From contig OZ024867.1 of NCBI GenBank assembly GCA_964017155.1, forward strand, positions 8,095,413 to 8,159,412: DNA of 64,000 nt. The letters are read 5' to 3'. A model generated the notes under the pieces. That model saw only the letters and a list, made by a program, of their open reading frames with translations. It was not told where the DNA came from and did no database searches. Position numbers and translations under genes: made by a program. Each line of letters begins with the position of its first letter. Positions within the stretch are counted from its first letter, which is position 1. Origin of the DNA: Oasisia sp. SBJ-2009 (lineage: Eukaryota > Annelida > Polychaeta > Sabellida > Siboglinidae). Shown here one piece after another: positions 25,436 through 47,700 of this stretch.

Positions 25436-25439
25436 ACGG

Positions 25440-26240
25440 TATATCACAGACAATGGTGTCTTTGTTTATTATTTTATCTATATCTTCCTCCGTCGGCAGC
25501 GCAGCGTGCAAATGTTGCTCAGAAGTGATATGCTCCTCTCATAGGTCTGATGTACGCATGGATGTATGTACATTTGTACGTATGTATGTGATATGTATAT
25601 ATGAACGTATGTGTGATAGACAAAAACAGATTTTAACAACAATCCATGTTCAAGAATATACTTTTATCGATCCGGGACAATAACGTTTTATGTTTAATTG
25701 TATTGTAAGTTGACAAAATAAAATTATATGATTTCAATGTGATGTCTTTATTGGTTTTAGGACGTCTTATTGACCAACACAAGTATACAAATGAGAAGAA
25801 ATGTTGGTCCCGCTAAGATTCTTATTTCTTCTGATGGAATTCGCCTTCATACCGGCGACGACAGGTATGGTAACCGGGGCATTACATTTCAAATCAATAA
25901 CCCGAAAGGGTGAACGTTACACAGCAGTCTTCTTCCCATCGAATCCGCCTTTTAAAACCGCACTGTAATACCATGCGTCTGTGTAGAAATCATGAAGATC
26001 GTGTCCTGTTTGCAATACAGCATAAATGAAATATATACATTAAAAAACATACTGTTAGGTAACATTTGCATTAGGGTCATTCCGTGTGAACGCAACCAAT
26101 GGGGTTACTGTCATCTCTTAGATTTTTTAATAGAGCAGTACGATGAAAACTGAGCAAGAATAAAAAATGTGGGCGTTCTAGTTTAGCTAGTTTTCAAGTT
26201 ACAACAGTTTGACATTTTTCGACAGCTTGTTAAAAATAGG
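25440..26240. other. No gene seen
   Basis: AT-rich sequence without a recognised module. Confidence 0.4.
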
Positions 26241-26244
26241 CGTC

Positions 26245-26999
<755 letters not shown>

Positions 27000-28340
27000 T
27001 ATCGATTTTGGCGTACGTCGACCACAAGGATCCCGGTGCTAACATGGCTGCCATCCGGACAAATATGGCCGCCATCTGGTGTAGCAAATATGTAGCTTTG
27101 AACGAGAAGGGAACATGTGGCATTTGGAGTTTGAATGTATACAGTATGAAAAGAAAAACTATAATTATAAACTATTCTCATTAAAACATTTCAATTTCAA
27201 AATTCATTGTACCTTTCGAATGCTTTACTGACACCTAGCAGAATTGTCCTTTGCATTATAATAACTCACCACCTCCAGTATAGTATATATGCTGAGAGTA
27301 GTGGAAATATTAGGTTTGCATCTAAATTGCAACTGCGATGTTGCAAATGTGTTTTGTTCCTTTCATAAAATGACAACGTCAAACCGTTTTGGAACAACGC
27401 TACCAAGAGCAGTAAGTCTGACATTGTCGGATACAGAATAATTGTCCTTTGGTATAGGAATCATAGTTTTCACTAACATTGAATTGGGGCTGACATCATT
27501 TATTAAAAAAAACTGTTATAAAATAATGTTAGCAGCACAAAGAATATGTTCAGACCATGTATTGCGTGGTCACAGTTGTGACGCTTTTCCCATCTCAATT
27601 ACCCTGCTTCAGTCGCTAGACACATTCGATAATTTCATCAACTGATATTTCATATGCAACCTTATTTTCATTATTTATAGAACTCGTATTATAAATTGCA
27701 TTATTTTTTTAAAATTATTTATAGAACTAAAATAAATTGCATACGCTACACATTTTTGGCGGAGCTAATCTTCCCGAAAACAATGTTGTGCTGTTTCTTC
27801 ATCACCATACTTGAAAGCAGGAATTTATTTATGTCCCTTATACAGTGTATCTCAGACCACTAGTTGCTGTTTCTATTTTTGCTAATGGCTTCAGCCATCT
27901 TGGAGGTACGAATTCTACCATCATCCCTCATAATATGTCTAAGGGACCTTTGCTGACGAGGTATTGTTACACGTCTCATCACATTTACAGTTGCTCGCCA
28001 CTGTAGATGCCAGAATAACGCTTCTTGTTTGAAGTGATACATTTTTTAACGATCCTGAAAGTTTGTTTTAATATTATTTTCTACCAGCATTTCAATTGCT
28101 GTAGACATAGACATGTTGATGATTTTAAGCAAAAGTGTTGATATTTCATTATTATAAACGTTTGATAATTCGTTGTCGTGACTTTGACACATAACGTATT
28201 TTCTCAACAAATTAAGCCTATTTGACGTATTGGGAGTGGCGCATTTCCTAAAATGTATGTTGATTGCCGTTAATATGGATACAGAGTTGATTGTTGAGAC
28301 GAATTATGTTTAAGAGTGATCGTGCAATTTCTGTTGGATT
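27000..28340. other. No gene seen
   Basis: Sequence upstream of the first recognised gene 2 exon. The 5' end of gene 2 should lie here or further upstream. Confidence 0.4.
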
Positions 28341-28349
28341 CCATAACAG

Positions 28350-32809
<4,460 letters not shown>

Positions 32810-33539
32810 GTAAGATTGTGTTGCTTATAATAAGCCATTTGGGTGGGTATAACATGTTCATTTAAATAAATTCAACATTTGCATACATGACATATTATAC
32901 ATTCATAGGAAGAAAACGATCACTTAGAATTGTTTAAAAATACAATTCCTAGACAATTCGTGATATAAATATATCGTGATAATGAAGTAAACAAAATTAT
33001 GTTGATATGTCAAAACCTGAGCTAGAAAGACTGCCTCAAGCGATGCGCGATACCAAAAAATATGTTTTGTTTTCGGGAAAATGACAACACCTGAAACCCT
33101 GTACTTTCACTTTATCTCACGTGTATTATATACACTGCGGTGGTTCTACCACCAAGAAGTACGCTCAGTGTGCTCTAGTTTCATAGGGACTGCCTTTTTT
33201 CTTGGATGCACTTTCTGGCCGGATTAACAGAACATCAAAATAGATGTATTGATGAAGAAATATTTGTGTGTCAAAAAAAACTTGTTTGGAGTGCCTTGCT
33301 GTCTTAAATGTAAACTGAATGATTGATGTATCCAATGATGAGTACAGGTGCGTCTTTTTAACATTCATATCTTAATCAAACCATTAACAAATTCCTTTTT
33401 TTCAGTCGATATGTACAAATTACAATTACAATTACAGTTGTATGTGTGTTTTCTCTTTCACGTGGTAGACTGACTTATAGTCGCTGTCAGTGACGCGGGA
33501 AACAGTTTCGTTGTCGGCGGCCGAGGCCCGCCGAACGAC

Positions 33540-33720
33540 ACCTAAGGCTTAGCCTCGGTTAACCAGGCTCCGTGAGGTGGCAGTACCTTTAAGCCCCTAA
33601 ACTCTGCCTGGGAAATTAATGCTCTGCATTTTCGAGCCGCCAGGGCGGCCTTACCCCATATTAGGGTAGATACGCTAATTGGCTCTCAGACCAACTATGA
33701 AATAAAAATTTAAATAACCA
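33540..33720. repeat. Dispersed repeat, related to 39.35-39.59 kb inverted
   Basis: GTGAGGTGGCAGTACC and the stretch from GGTAGATACGCTAATTGG to CTCAGACC match, in reverse orientation, sequence at 39345-39590. A further partial copy starts at 33850. Family unknown. Confidence 0.4.
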
Positions 33721-34067
33721 TATACTTTTACAAGATAGTGATATCCTATAAAAGGTATTCAATATTGAACTTACATTACCACAAAAAAAGGAAAAATACA
33801 AATTTGGAGTTGTTTATACAATAGGAATTACGGCAGGATTAATCGGTATCCGTGAGGTGGCAGCATTGTTTAGATCACGCGGATTAAATTCAAAAGCCGG
33901 CAAAATCCCCAGACTGTCTTCTTGGCGGAGTTACGCAGCCGACCGGCAGTCGGTTATGCGATACTAACCTCACCTATATGTCTGGGATTCCTGTCTAATG
34001 ATGTCCGCTCGTCCCAATCAGGATATGTATCGGAAGTTGGGCGGGGACTGTGTGCTGTTTGACAATG

Positions 34068-34105
34068 TTCGTCGCTGCAGCGCTCCTTCGTCGCTGCAGC
34101 GCTCC
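34068..34105. repeat. 19-bp direct repeat containing a PstI-like palindrome
   Basis: TTCGTCGCTGCAGCGCTCC occurs twice in direct succession. Confidence 0.9.
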
Positions 34106-34350
34106 AAATTTGACTTACTCATGTCTACTGTTTCAAACTCTTAGCACGTTTTCGGTCCCGGCTCCGCGTTATTTCGGATTACCTGGGGGGGGGGATAGAA
34201 CAGTATTCCAGTCCCACACCGAAGTTCCAGCTTGGCTTCGTGAACGTCATTGTTAAGATAGGCAGATACTACAAACTTGAGATGTGTAGCTTACATAACT
34301 TGAAAGTTATGGCATTGACTTATATAACTTATGTTTATAACGGCGTCTTG

Positions 34351-34351
<1 letters not shown>

Positions 34352-34402
<51 letters not shown>
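34352..34402. repeat. (AT)n microsatellite
   Basis: About 25 AT units. Confidence 0.95.
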
Positions 34403-34406
<4 letters not shown>

Positions 34407-34964
34407 TTCACGTTTATCAGGTAAAGTGAAATTTAACCTGTCTTGTTTGATAGTATTGTTTGTAATATATATAGACCACAGAAAGCATATACTTATACAA
34501 ATATCATCGATAAACACAGAACAGGCCACATATATAACACTTGTGTTACATACTCCACGATATAGTATTTGATATATTGTGCATTCACTGTGCCTATGTG
34601 AAACAATTGCTTATTTGTTCCTCCTATGCGTGTTTAACTAATACATACTTGTGTTTACAGTCGAAGACTGATGTGGCGCTGGCCGCCTCAAGGAACAGAA
34701 ACATGGATGAACCTTTCAGTGCAGTTGCGCTTTTCGTTTTGTTGAACCTGTACGAGAATTCAGGTGATTTAATAAACTGTATACTATGGTCAAGTGTCAT
34801 GTTCATTGCTTTCTCTGTCTAGCAACATTTCTAGTACACTAATACTTTCAACAATATTAGTATGCTCTTTGTGAGGCTAACGGCTGAGTATTTTATTGAC
34901 ATAAATACGTCTCCATACATACTACTCACCAGTTTATGGCCAACTGTTTATATAAAGTTCATGT

Positions 34965-38805
<3,841 letters not shown>

Positions 38806-38937
38806 TTCCTTGAATTAATATGATTTCATTATACTGTTATTAAAAAAACATCTATGTTTGAATATATTTTGATAGACACAATACATACAATATATACATT
38901 TAATTTATTTGTACATTTCGAAGCACATTACACTGCG

Positions 38938-40168
38938 CTAACAGCTAATTGTGGTTACGGTAACACGGCAGATAACTGAAACGATTGTAACCTACGTGTT
39001 TTTTTTATGAAAGAGCAAGACACTTGGCACATGATTTCTATGTATCAATGGGTTAGGACCCAATTTATTTCAACGCATTCCGTTCATAAATGGCTGCCTT
39101 TTTAAATTGGTTCCCAACAGAATCACGAACTTGATACAATACAGCGACGAGTAGTTGTCTTTGTAATGGGGGTATATGTCGCGAAATCAACGCAGTATTA
39201 ACTATGAACACTCTCAAGTAGGCTCTCACGCGCATGCGCACACGCACTTGTGAACACACATGTACACGCATACACAAACACACACACACACACGTTACGA
39301 CACAATAATATGTACAAACATGCTGACTCATAGCTTATCCGGATAAAGTGCTGCCACCTCACCCAGCCTGAGTGATCGAGGCTAATCGTACTAATGTCTT
39401 GTTTCCCTAGCAGCTACACATTTCGGTTTATTTTTGTGCGGATATAACTAAAAATTGGAATAGTGTTGTAGTAACATATGCTAAAAAGGGGTGTCATTGG
39501 ATAAGTGTTTTTTTGTCATTCGGTCTGAGAACCAATCTGCATCTGTAATCTATTCTGGGATAAGGTAACTTCGACAGAGGCAGCACCTACCAGACAGATA
39601 TGTGAGCCAAAACATTCTGCTACAAACGCGGGCGTGGTTCCCATCTCGCCCAAATGTTATGTGGGTGACATGTACACTGGCGGTCAAGCCAGTCGAACAG
39701 ATGAATCAAAACTTGCCATATTTTACAATGTTGGAATACTTTCTTAATCTATGGTATATCATTTAGACTACTTATGCGAACATATGACGTAAATGTCGAA
39801 TGTTGGCGAAACACCATGGCTATGTTATTGGCGAGCTAACAGTCTGTCCCCTGTCCGATCTATTTGTCTGTATCCGGAAGAATAGTTCCTCAAACGTATC
39901 CGGTCAAAATTAGCCACGGCTTTATTACTATCACAAATTATGCTGCTCGTCGTTGTATTTATTCAAGTTCGTATTTTTTGGTAGCCGATTAAAAAAACAT
40001 ATAACAACCATTTTTGAACGGAATGCCTCGAATTAAACAGTGTCCCTTTGGTATTTGCAATACATGAGCCAAGTATGTTGCTCTTATCAAAAAAGCTTAG
40101 GTTATAATCGGTTCACCTATCCGCCGGACTACTTGTGCGAGTTACCGTAACCACAATTAGCTGTTAGC
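38938..40168. mobile_element. 1.23-kb element with long terminal inverted repeats
   Basis: The first 28 bp, beginning GCTAACAGCTAATTGTGG, recur exactly inverted at 40141-40168. Inward similarity continues for about 190 bp each side, through GAAACGATTGTAACCTA and GCATTCCGTTCA. No transposase is visible. A related partial copy lies at 56440-57005. Probably a non-autonomous DNA transposon or foldback element. Confidence 0.75.
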
Positions 40169-40169
40169 T

Positions 40170-40760
40170 TGGTCACCAGGTGGCAGCAGTGGACTATGAC
40201 ATATGAGGGCCACATAGGTAGATACCTCCATTGATTTCCCATAGGCAGCCATTGTAGCGTTTCTTTGATTTCCCGCTATGTTGCTTAATCCGTGGGAGTG
40301 ACAATTTCATATATTAATTAGCCTCCATTCACACATGTCATTTATAAAATTCGTTAAAATTACATATCTGTCCTACAATCCCATCTCTAACCTGACTCCC
40401 CTCCAGTTCTGTTCCAGTCTGACGCCGATTCCCCATGTTGATACTAATAGGCCAAAATACGCCTGTATACACACGCACCTGGCCACTGTCTGACAAATGT
40501 AATTATTTCACAGCTTTGATGCCATGCTACACAACCATATAATCTCCATTCATCCAGTTCTACATTTCGTACTTCCAGCAATTAAAACACAAATGCACAA
40601 TGCATTTCTTTTAAGCAGGACTACAATGATGAACCCAATGATGAATCAAGTTGGTGGTATGTACCCACGTGACAATAAATAATAATATTAAAAAACAAAT
40701 TATTTCCAAATTCAACGTGCGTTACATGATCAATTGAAGTCTGGCGTTGATTCATATTGT
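40170..40760. other. No gene seen
   Basis: Unremarkable AT-rich sequence. Confidence 0.4.
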
Positions 40761-40761
40761 G

Positions 40762-40900
<139 letters not shown>

Positions 40901-41159
40901 AATAAAATGAAATATGGCAAATATATATAAGATGTAGATATACGAGTACATTGTGCATAATTTGTTCTTTAAAATGAAAAAACGTTATTTAATATAACAA
41001 ATAAATAAAGACAGCAATGAAAATAATATATTATTTATTTAACAATAATTATGGTGTAACCTAGTTAATAAATAAATAAATATATATAACTAATAATATA
41101 ACTAATATATATATATATATAAATAATATATATAGTATGTCCTTTAATATTGGTTAGTT

Positions 41160-41218
<59 letters not shown>
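41160..41218. repeat. (AT)n microsatellite
   Basis: About 28 AT units in a very AT-rich 400-bp region. Confidence 0.95.
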
Positions 41219-41219
<1 letters not shown>

Positions 41220-41220
<1 letters not shown>

Positions 41221-42760
41221 TATCTTCCAAAAATATAATTTAAATTCGTAAACACACATTATAAGAGGACTAAAATATCACTTAAAATTATATTTAAAAT
41301 TACAATTGAATGCGTCCAATTGTGTTCAAAAATATATTTTTATAAGTATTAAGTTAAGCTAAAATGTCAGGAGAAGATAATATTGTTGTTCAGCACCACC
41401 GACCCGGTACTGAGATTAGGTGCACCCACAACCCACACACGTGACAAGGCGAAGTAATGGGTGTTATTCACGTGGTGGCAGTCTGGCCAAGTACGGCACT
41501 GGCCTATCGGGTACGTTGTACACGTTTACGTCATCACCAGACAGTGTATCGAGTCTGATGGCGATCACACACGCGCTATTCTTACAAGACAACGGGGATC
41601 CGATAGCCAATTAAAAGAGCGCGTTGCAATGACTCACACCCGCGCCATCTTCTATGAAAGAGTGAAAAGATTACCTTGATCCGTAAGGCCCATATATACT
41701 ATGATGTAATTTCGTTCGACAATGCCGCATGTCGTTTTTTGTTTGTTTTGGCTACCTCACACATCAAGACAGTGTTGGATGTCAAATAAGTTAACAGACT
41801 GTCGAACTGGAACGTATTTGTCATCGTTGTTTGCTGTGCACACAAGCTCTATTAATATCATCATCACAGCTGCAGGAATTAAGTTAATATCCGATGGGCA
41901 GTAGCTGTTTTCTGCGATTGCATTGTCACAATTACATAACACACAGACGCACGCACGCACTCACGCACGCACGTACTGACGCACACGCGCGATTACTTCG
42001 CTGTATTAACGTTTTGCCCCTACGTTCTCACAGATCGCTGCCATTTCCACAATTTTGCGTCTAGTGGGGGAAAAATCGGGTGCACACAAGCTCTCTACTG
42101 ACAGTCCGGTGTATGCGGCTTTTATTCTAGGTTGGCATTTTAAAATATGATTTATGATAGGCTCAGCAGAGGGGAATATTAACACGAACAGAAGAACTTT
42201 GGCGTCGGATGCAGTGGTCGCACTTGTACCGTTTCCTGGCACTCATGTTATCCATCGTCATCGAATGTTTGACCACACATGAGAAGACAGCATTGATAAA
42301 TCAACCTCATTGTTGGTGTTAATGTTTTATTCATGTAAATGTCGATCAATACATCATCATTGACGGTGTGTCATTGTAAGTGCACGATTTTCATTACGGA
42401 CTACGAACAATTTTGTTTTCATTAGTTAGGATAAACAGTTTTGTTTAACCATTTCATGTGTAATATGCACATTAGGTATGGCATTCCGAACATATGATTT
42501 ATTCCATAAATTGTGGTTATTTGAACATAATTAGGCATATATGATTTACGTTGTATTCGTGATGTTGTATACTAATCAGTGAACGCATATGCGCCCGAGG
42601 TGCACATAATAGCATTCCCGCATACATATGCATAGTAGCACGAATATAATTTATGATAATCACACTATCATAACATTTAGTCTTGTATATTAATTTGCCG
42701 CATTCGCTATGTATTCAAAGTTAGGGTTTGATCAAACAGTCATACTACAAGCGTAATAAT
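41220..42760. other. No gene seen
   Basis: Contains a short (CACG)n patch near 41945-41975. No recognisable exon. Confidence 0.4.
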
Positions 42761-42769
42761 TGCATTAGG

Positions 42770-43320
42770 TCAATAACTAGACTGAATGCTAGAATAGCCA
42801 ATTCTAAGATAAACACGCTCGTGAAGCAACACGCGATTAATTCAAAATGACTACATTTGGCGATTTGATCGCCACTCGTCCATATCGAGATCAAAAGCAA
42901 GAGAGGAGTACAACAGAGAGAGACACCATGGCATATCGCCCAAAATGTTTAGTGTGACAGACTAATGCAATTGCAAGTGCAAGCGTAAACACAAATAATG
43001 TCAATCATTACTTCAGAATGATACGTAGATGCAATACCAATAGTACCATACCAATACCTGGGCGAATTGTTCACCACTCGGCTATATTGGTAAAAACATA
43101 AAGAGAGTTGTACAACATATATCACAATGGAGAATTACACTCAGTTAATACAACAGTGGAATGTCACATAGAGTAACCGATGACAAAGAAAGTGCCAATC
43201 ACGACGAATTGTCTCACTCGTAAATACTACTCCACCGATACATTATACAATTATAACATATAAACCGATGCCATGCAATCGCAGTATACTTAAATTCAAT
43301 AAATGGCATAGTATTATATT
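42770..43320. repeat. ~290-bp tandem repeat downstream of gene 3A (two units)
   Basis: Units share CGTGAAGCAACA, TGGCGATTTGATCGCCACTCGT or TGGGCGAATTGTTCACCACTC, and CAAGAGAGGAGTACAAC or AAGAGAGTTGTACAAC. Three related units occur downstream of gene 3B at 57130-57905, so they were part of the duplicated block. Confidence 0.6.
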
Positions 43321-43853
43321 ATATCATTTAATCGTTGGTGCAATGAACTTCATTATAATATTGATTACCCTCAATAAGTAGTGCGCTACAACTTAATTAC
43401 TCAAATATATAGCACTCGTTAAACAACATGTCACTAGTTTAAATATCACATAATCAGTTTCATGTAGAAATAGATATGCAAAATGACTAACAGCTAACAT
43501 AATGCAATTTTAGCAAAAGCAGTAATGTAACCTAACAAAATCAGTCGAATGGGATTTTTAAATAATCAACAGTGATTAGTAGTATATTTAATATGAAACG
43601 GAAGACCACATTCGCGCACGCACGCAAGCAAGCAACCATGAAGAAACACAAATATACACCCATGCAAACATACAGACGCACACGAACACGTTCATATATG
43701 TGTATGGACACATCCATGCAGAATACAACCACGTACACCACACATACACGCACGCACATACACACACATGCACACATACAACCACAGTTAACATACCCGT
43801 ATAAAACACACACGCGCACGGGCGCGCGCACGCATACACACACATGCACGCTC

Positions 43854-43975
<122 letters not shown>

Positions 43976-44137
43976 GTTCACATAATCATTAAGATGGGTG
44001 TGCCAATCCGGTTCAGATGTTTAGCCTAAAAACTACCATTCCAATTTTCCTGTCAACGAAGTAGTAAGTAGAAACAGTTAGATAATAATTTTCTAATTCT
44101 GCGATCAGAGAGGCATGTGACCTGTAGTTGTTTCTGA

Positions 44138-44143
44138 TTTATT
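44138..44143 (-). terminator. Candidate poly(A) signal of gene 3A
   Basis: AATAAA on the minus strand about 95 nt after the gene 3A stop codon. Confidence 0.45.
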
Positions 44144-44237
44144 TGGATATGGATAAAACGATGCCGAATTCAATTATTAGTTAGGTCTGAGAACAACTTA
44201 ACATACATTTGAAAACTTCTGTCCCTCTCACAGGAAT

Positions 44238-44737
44238 TTATTTTATCTCGATTTCGCACAGATCCCAACTCTCCAGCAATTGTGGTATGTTAATAGTCAC
44301 ATGTTCACAGTCGTCACCACTGCACTCACACTTGGCAGAACACGTGATCAAAGCCTCCTTTCCGGTCGTTGTGGGTCCGCTCAGTGTGCACTTCCGGTAG
44401 GTTCCAGAAAGATCGCATTTCGACAATATTTTGGTTACTCTAAGCGCCACATCGACGTGGGACCTGGAGCAGACGAGGCGGCGACCCGTGATCGTGACGG
44501 TGAAAGACGCCTTGATCGCTTCCGGCACACGTCTCTTGATGCTTAGGCCAGTTATCCAACATTTCCCCTGCGGCTGTGGATTCCAGTGCCCGACAGAATA
44601 TACGTACATGGCCGAGTTAGTCAGGGCGATGCACGTGTCGTTGTTGGTGTCGACCAGTTGCGCCGATTTTAACAACGACATCGGCGGGTCCAGGTCGATG
44701 GCTTTCGTCCACTCCACAAGTTGTCTGTCGTATGCCT
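44238..44737 (-). CDS. Gene 3A exon 8: C-terminal galactose-binding-like domain and stop
   Basis: 500 nt, acceptor TGTCTTTGCAG, phase 1, stop TAA at 44238-44240. It reads EAYDRQLVEWTKAIDLDPP, SAQLVDTNNDTCIALTNS, GKCWITGLSIKRRVPEAI, LSGTYRKCTLSG, ITCSAKCECSGDDC and SWDLCEIEIK. VDTNNDTC resembles the AVDGNxxTC strand and LCEIEI the LCEVEV strand of F-lectins, but RGD is absent and extra cysteines occur. Unlike the lectins of genes 1 and 2 it is a single exon. Confidence 0.8.
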
Positions 44738-47700
44738 CTGCAAAGACACAATTCAATTCATTACATTAGACACGAATACATGCAAACATAACTTACAATA
44801 CGATAGTGTTACATTTGTCCGTACACATTTTCACATGGAACAGTAAAAAGAAGGTATATTCCACTTACGTCAGACAAAATGTATTGAGAGTTAGCGAATC
44901 GTCTCCTTATCCTGAATGTTGGTACAGGTCTACGATAGCAACTATTAGAGGGATCTCGATTACACATACGTGTCCTGAATGTATTAAAACACGTTTTGTA
45001 TTTTGACTGTTCACAACCGGAAAGAAATCACTCGATGAATACGATAGTAACGCTACACTGTCAGCTGTTATTCGAAGCAGCTTGATGAACACATTACAAT
45101 AAGAAACATGCAACTTTTGAATGCTGCGAACGGTTTGGTTCTACCTTAGTTGATACAGGCACATCGAAGAACAATATGTGATAAACATTTGACATTACCC
45201 GAACTACTTTAATCAATAGTTATCTTGTTTTCATTGTCATCAATAAGCATCAGAATCACCATCATAGAGTGCATATTAATATGTAATGGCAATGTGTTCG
45301 TATTACCCCTTGCCTTGTTTAGTTTGTGTTTCAACTAGCCCAGGAGATGTGTGATGTCCTGCGTCGCAGTGGTTCTCTACTGTCGTCGACGAGTTAGTCA
45401 GTGACTTCTCACGGGACAATACTTCATATGGAGTAGAATGTAGGGCTAAAGATAAACCAACTACTTGGCATATTTTCACTGAGCGTTTCATATCAAATTG
45501 AGAACACATCACTACACATACTATCAAATGGATGTGTTCTACTGAGTGGGGTACACAATACCAATGTTCCATCTTGACCCCGGCCCTTCCAGGAAAATGT
45601 CACTGCGTATACAACATATAACTGTTGCGTTTTCAACAACTTGCATTCTACTAAAGTACTGGTTTGATATGTTATATATTGATGATTAGTAATATCTTCC
45701 ATTAATGCATTTGAATGCATTCACCAAACTATTGTGTTTAGGTTCATTTAAAATTAGTGATGATGTGTTTAAAAGGTTAATGTGATGTTTTCACGTACAA
45801 TCTAGGGGCATTCTTATTTAGACCAATGGAGCTATTGCGAAAAGGTCACCCTTTATCATTCATATTATGACAGGGATAAAATAATGACACTAACAGTACT
45901 GACCCGATGTGTGATCATTTAGGTCGCCTCTTGCGCCCACCAATGCGATGAAGCTCTCTCCATTGTATGGTCCAATATCGTGAATGGTTCGGTCTCCTAG
46001 TGTCAGTTCTATTGAGACGATACTGCAAAAAGCAGAGAAACATCCTGTTACCTATGAAAACAAATTGTGTACAACTTATTTGACCGTCACATTATAAGCA
46101 GCCTTGCATCGTGGTCCATCAAGCCGGTAAAATGGATGCATAACAAAAACAATAACTGGGCTTTTCGGCCCTAGATATATTTCTTTTGACACAAACAGTT
46201 CAGACAGTTGGCTTAAGTCAGACCTGTATCCGTTAATGAGTCATTTTTTAAAAGCCACATCAATAGTAATGCGCACATTATGTCGTGTTCTGCTTACGTC
46301 ACAATCAAAACATTGCTACCGTGTTTTTGCTAAGCAGTTGGTCACATGATGTAGAAATCAATTTTGAAGTTGGTAAAAAGTGACGTACTATGTCCCTCGG
46401 ATACACGAACTATTTGGTTACATAATAGCATAGCTGTGTTATTACACACGCCACATGCTGGTTATTAGTGGTTATTCTTCTTGCCTTGTTATATCCACGA
46501 GACGGTTTAAATAAGTAATTGCGTCAGTGCTTGGCTTATTCTAATCGTCAATGCACCAATGCGATTTTTCTTAAGCAGCATTGTGCATGTCAGTATGCAT
46601 GATAAATAGGGTTTGGTAAGTAACGAAAGGATGTGTTACCTCCCCGGGTGGTTCTGTAAATAATACGCAACATCATTGACAATGTCTAGATCCCTACCAG
46701 TTGTGTTGTAGACTTGTCTGTGGATGCCGAAGTAGTCGGAACATTCGATGTGCTTCTTGTCTGAAACACAATCACTGAAACTGTAGCCAATAAATAAAAT
46801 ACATATAAAGAGAGCACAACACAACATTCGAATCAGGTTTATAAATGTTACTTTCGTTCGTTAATGTATTCATCACAACTGAATATGGAACGGTTTTGTA
46901 TATTATCCAACTACTGGGTTTTGGTAGTTGTCTATTATTTTGTTTATATATACTTTCATGTGACAAGGAAAAAAGCATCCGCTGTGTGGGCAAATAACCT
47001 GACATCAAACACACTTGAACCAGGTAATGAAAACTGGTGGACTTAACATCGGATTAAAATATATTTTCTGATTATTTGGAAGGAAAACTGGTTAATAAGA
47101 TGAAGTGAAAACACGTTGTAGCGCTTTCATTTTCCCGGCGGTATAAACGTTCCGATCAGCGTTTCTGCGCATGCGCGTTAAATGTAAAATCATCAATGTG
47201 CAGCGAAATAATAAAGCATTTATAATATAAATACTACGGGGTTTTCGTTAGGATGTATATAATCTCCCAGCAATGTTATTTGTCGCAAATACCGCGAGGC
47301 AAACATGTTCTGAGACATGTTTTGAAAGCAAGCATTACTCACGTGATTGTAATGCGCCATAATCCGTGACAGTGATTTAAACAAACGAAACATGATATTG
47401 TATTGAACGACATGTTGAGCAATTCTTCACAGTATTCATCACAAGAGTGTTAACGTACAACCCGTGGCATTTATACAAACAATGCTTTGTCGTTTCGCTG
47501 CACATTGATGATTTTACATTTATCGCGCATGCACAGAAACGTCAATCGGTAATAGACCGGAAAAATGTAACTTGTAAGCGTGACAATGCCACTTCACGGA
47601 CATCATGACCAATATACCGTGCCTGACCTAGTACATCGGGGAAAAAACTGGCACAATACTTACCGTAATCTGCCCAACACATTCTATTCTTATTGTAGTT

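Noticed and set aside
34661..34763. Possible third lectin exon of gene 2 (VALAASRNRNMDEPFSAV)
   Set aside because: Phase 0 start does not fit the phase-1 gene, it is half the normal length, and only the first strand resembles a lectin.
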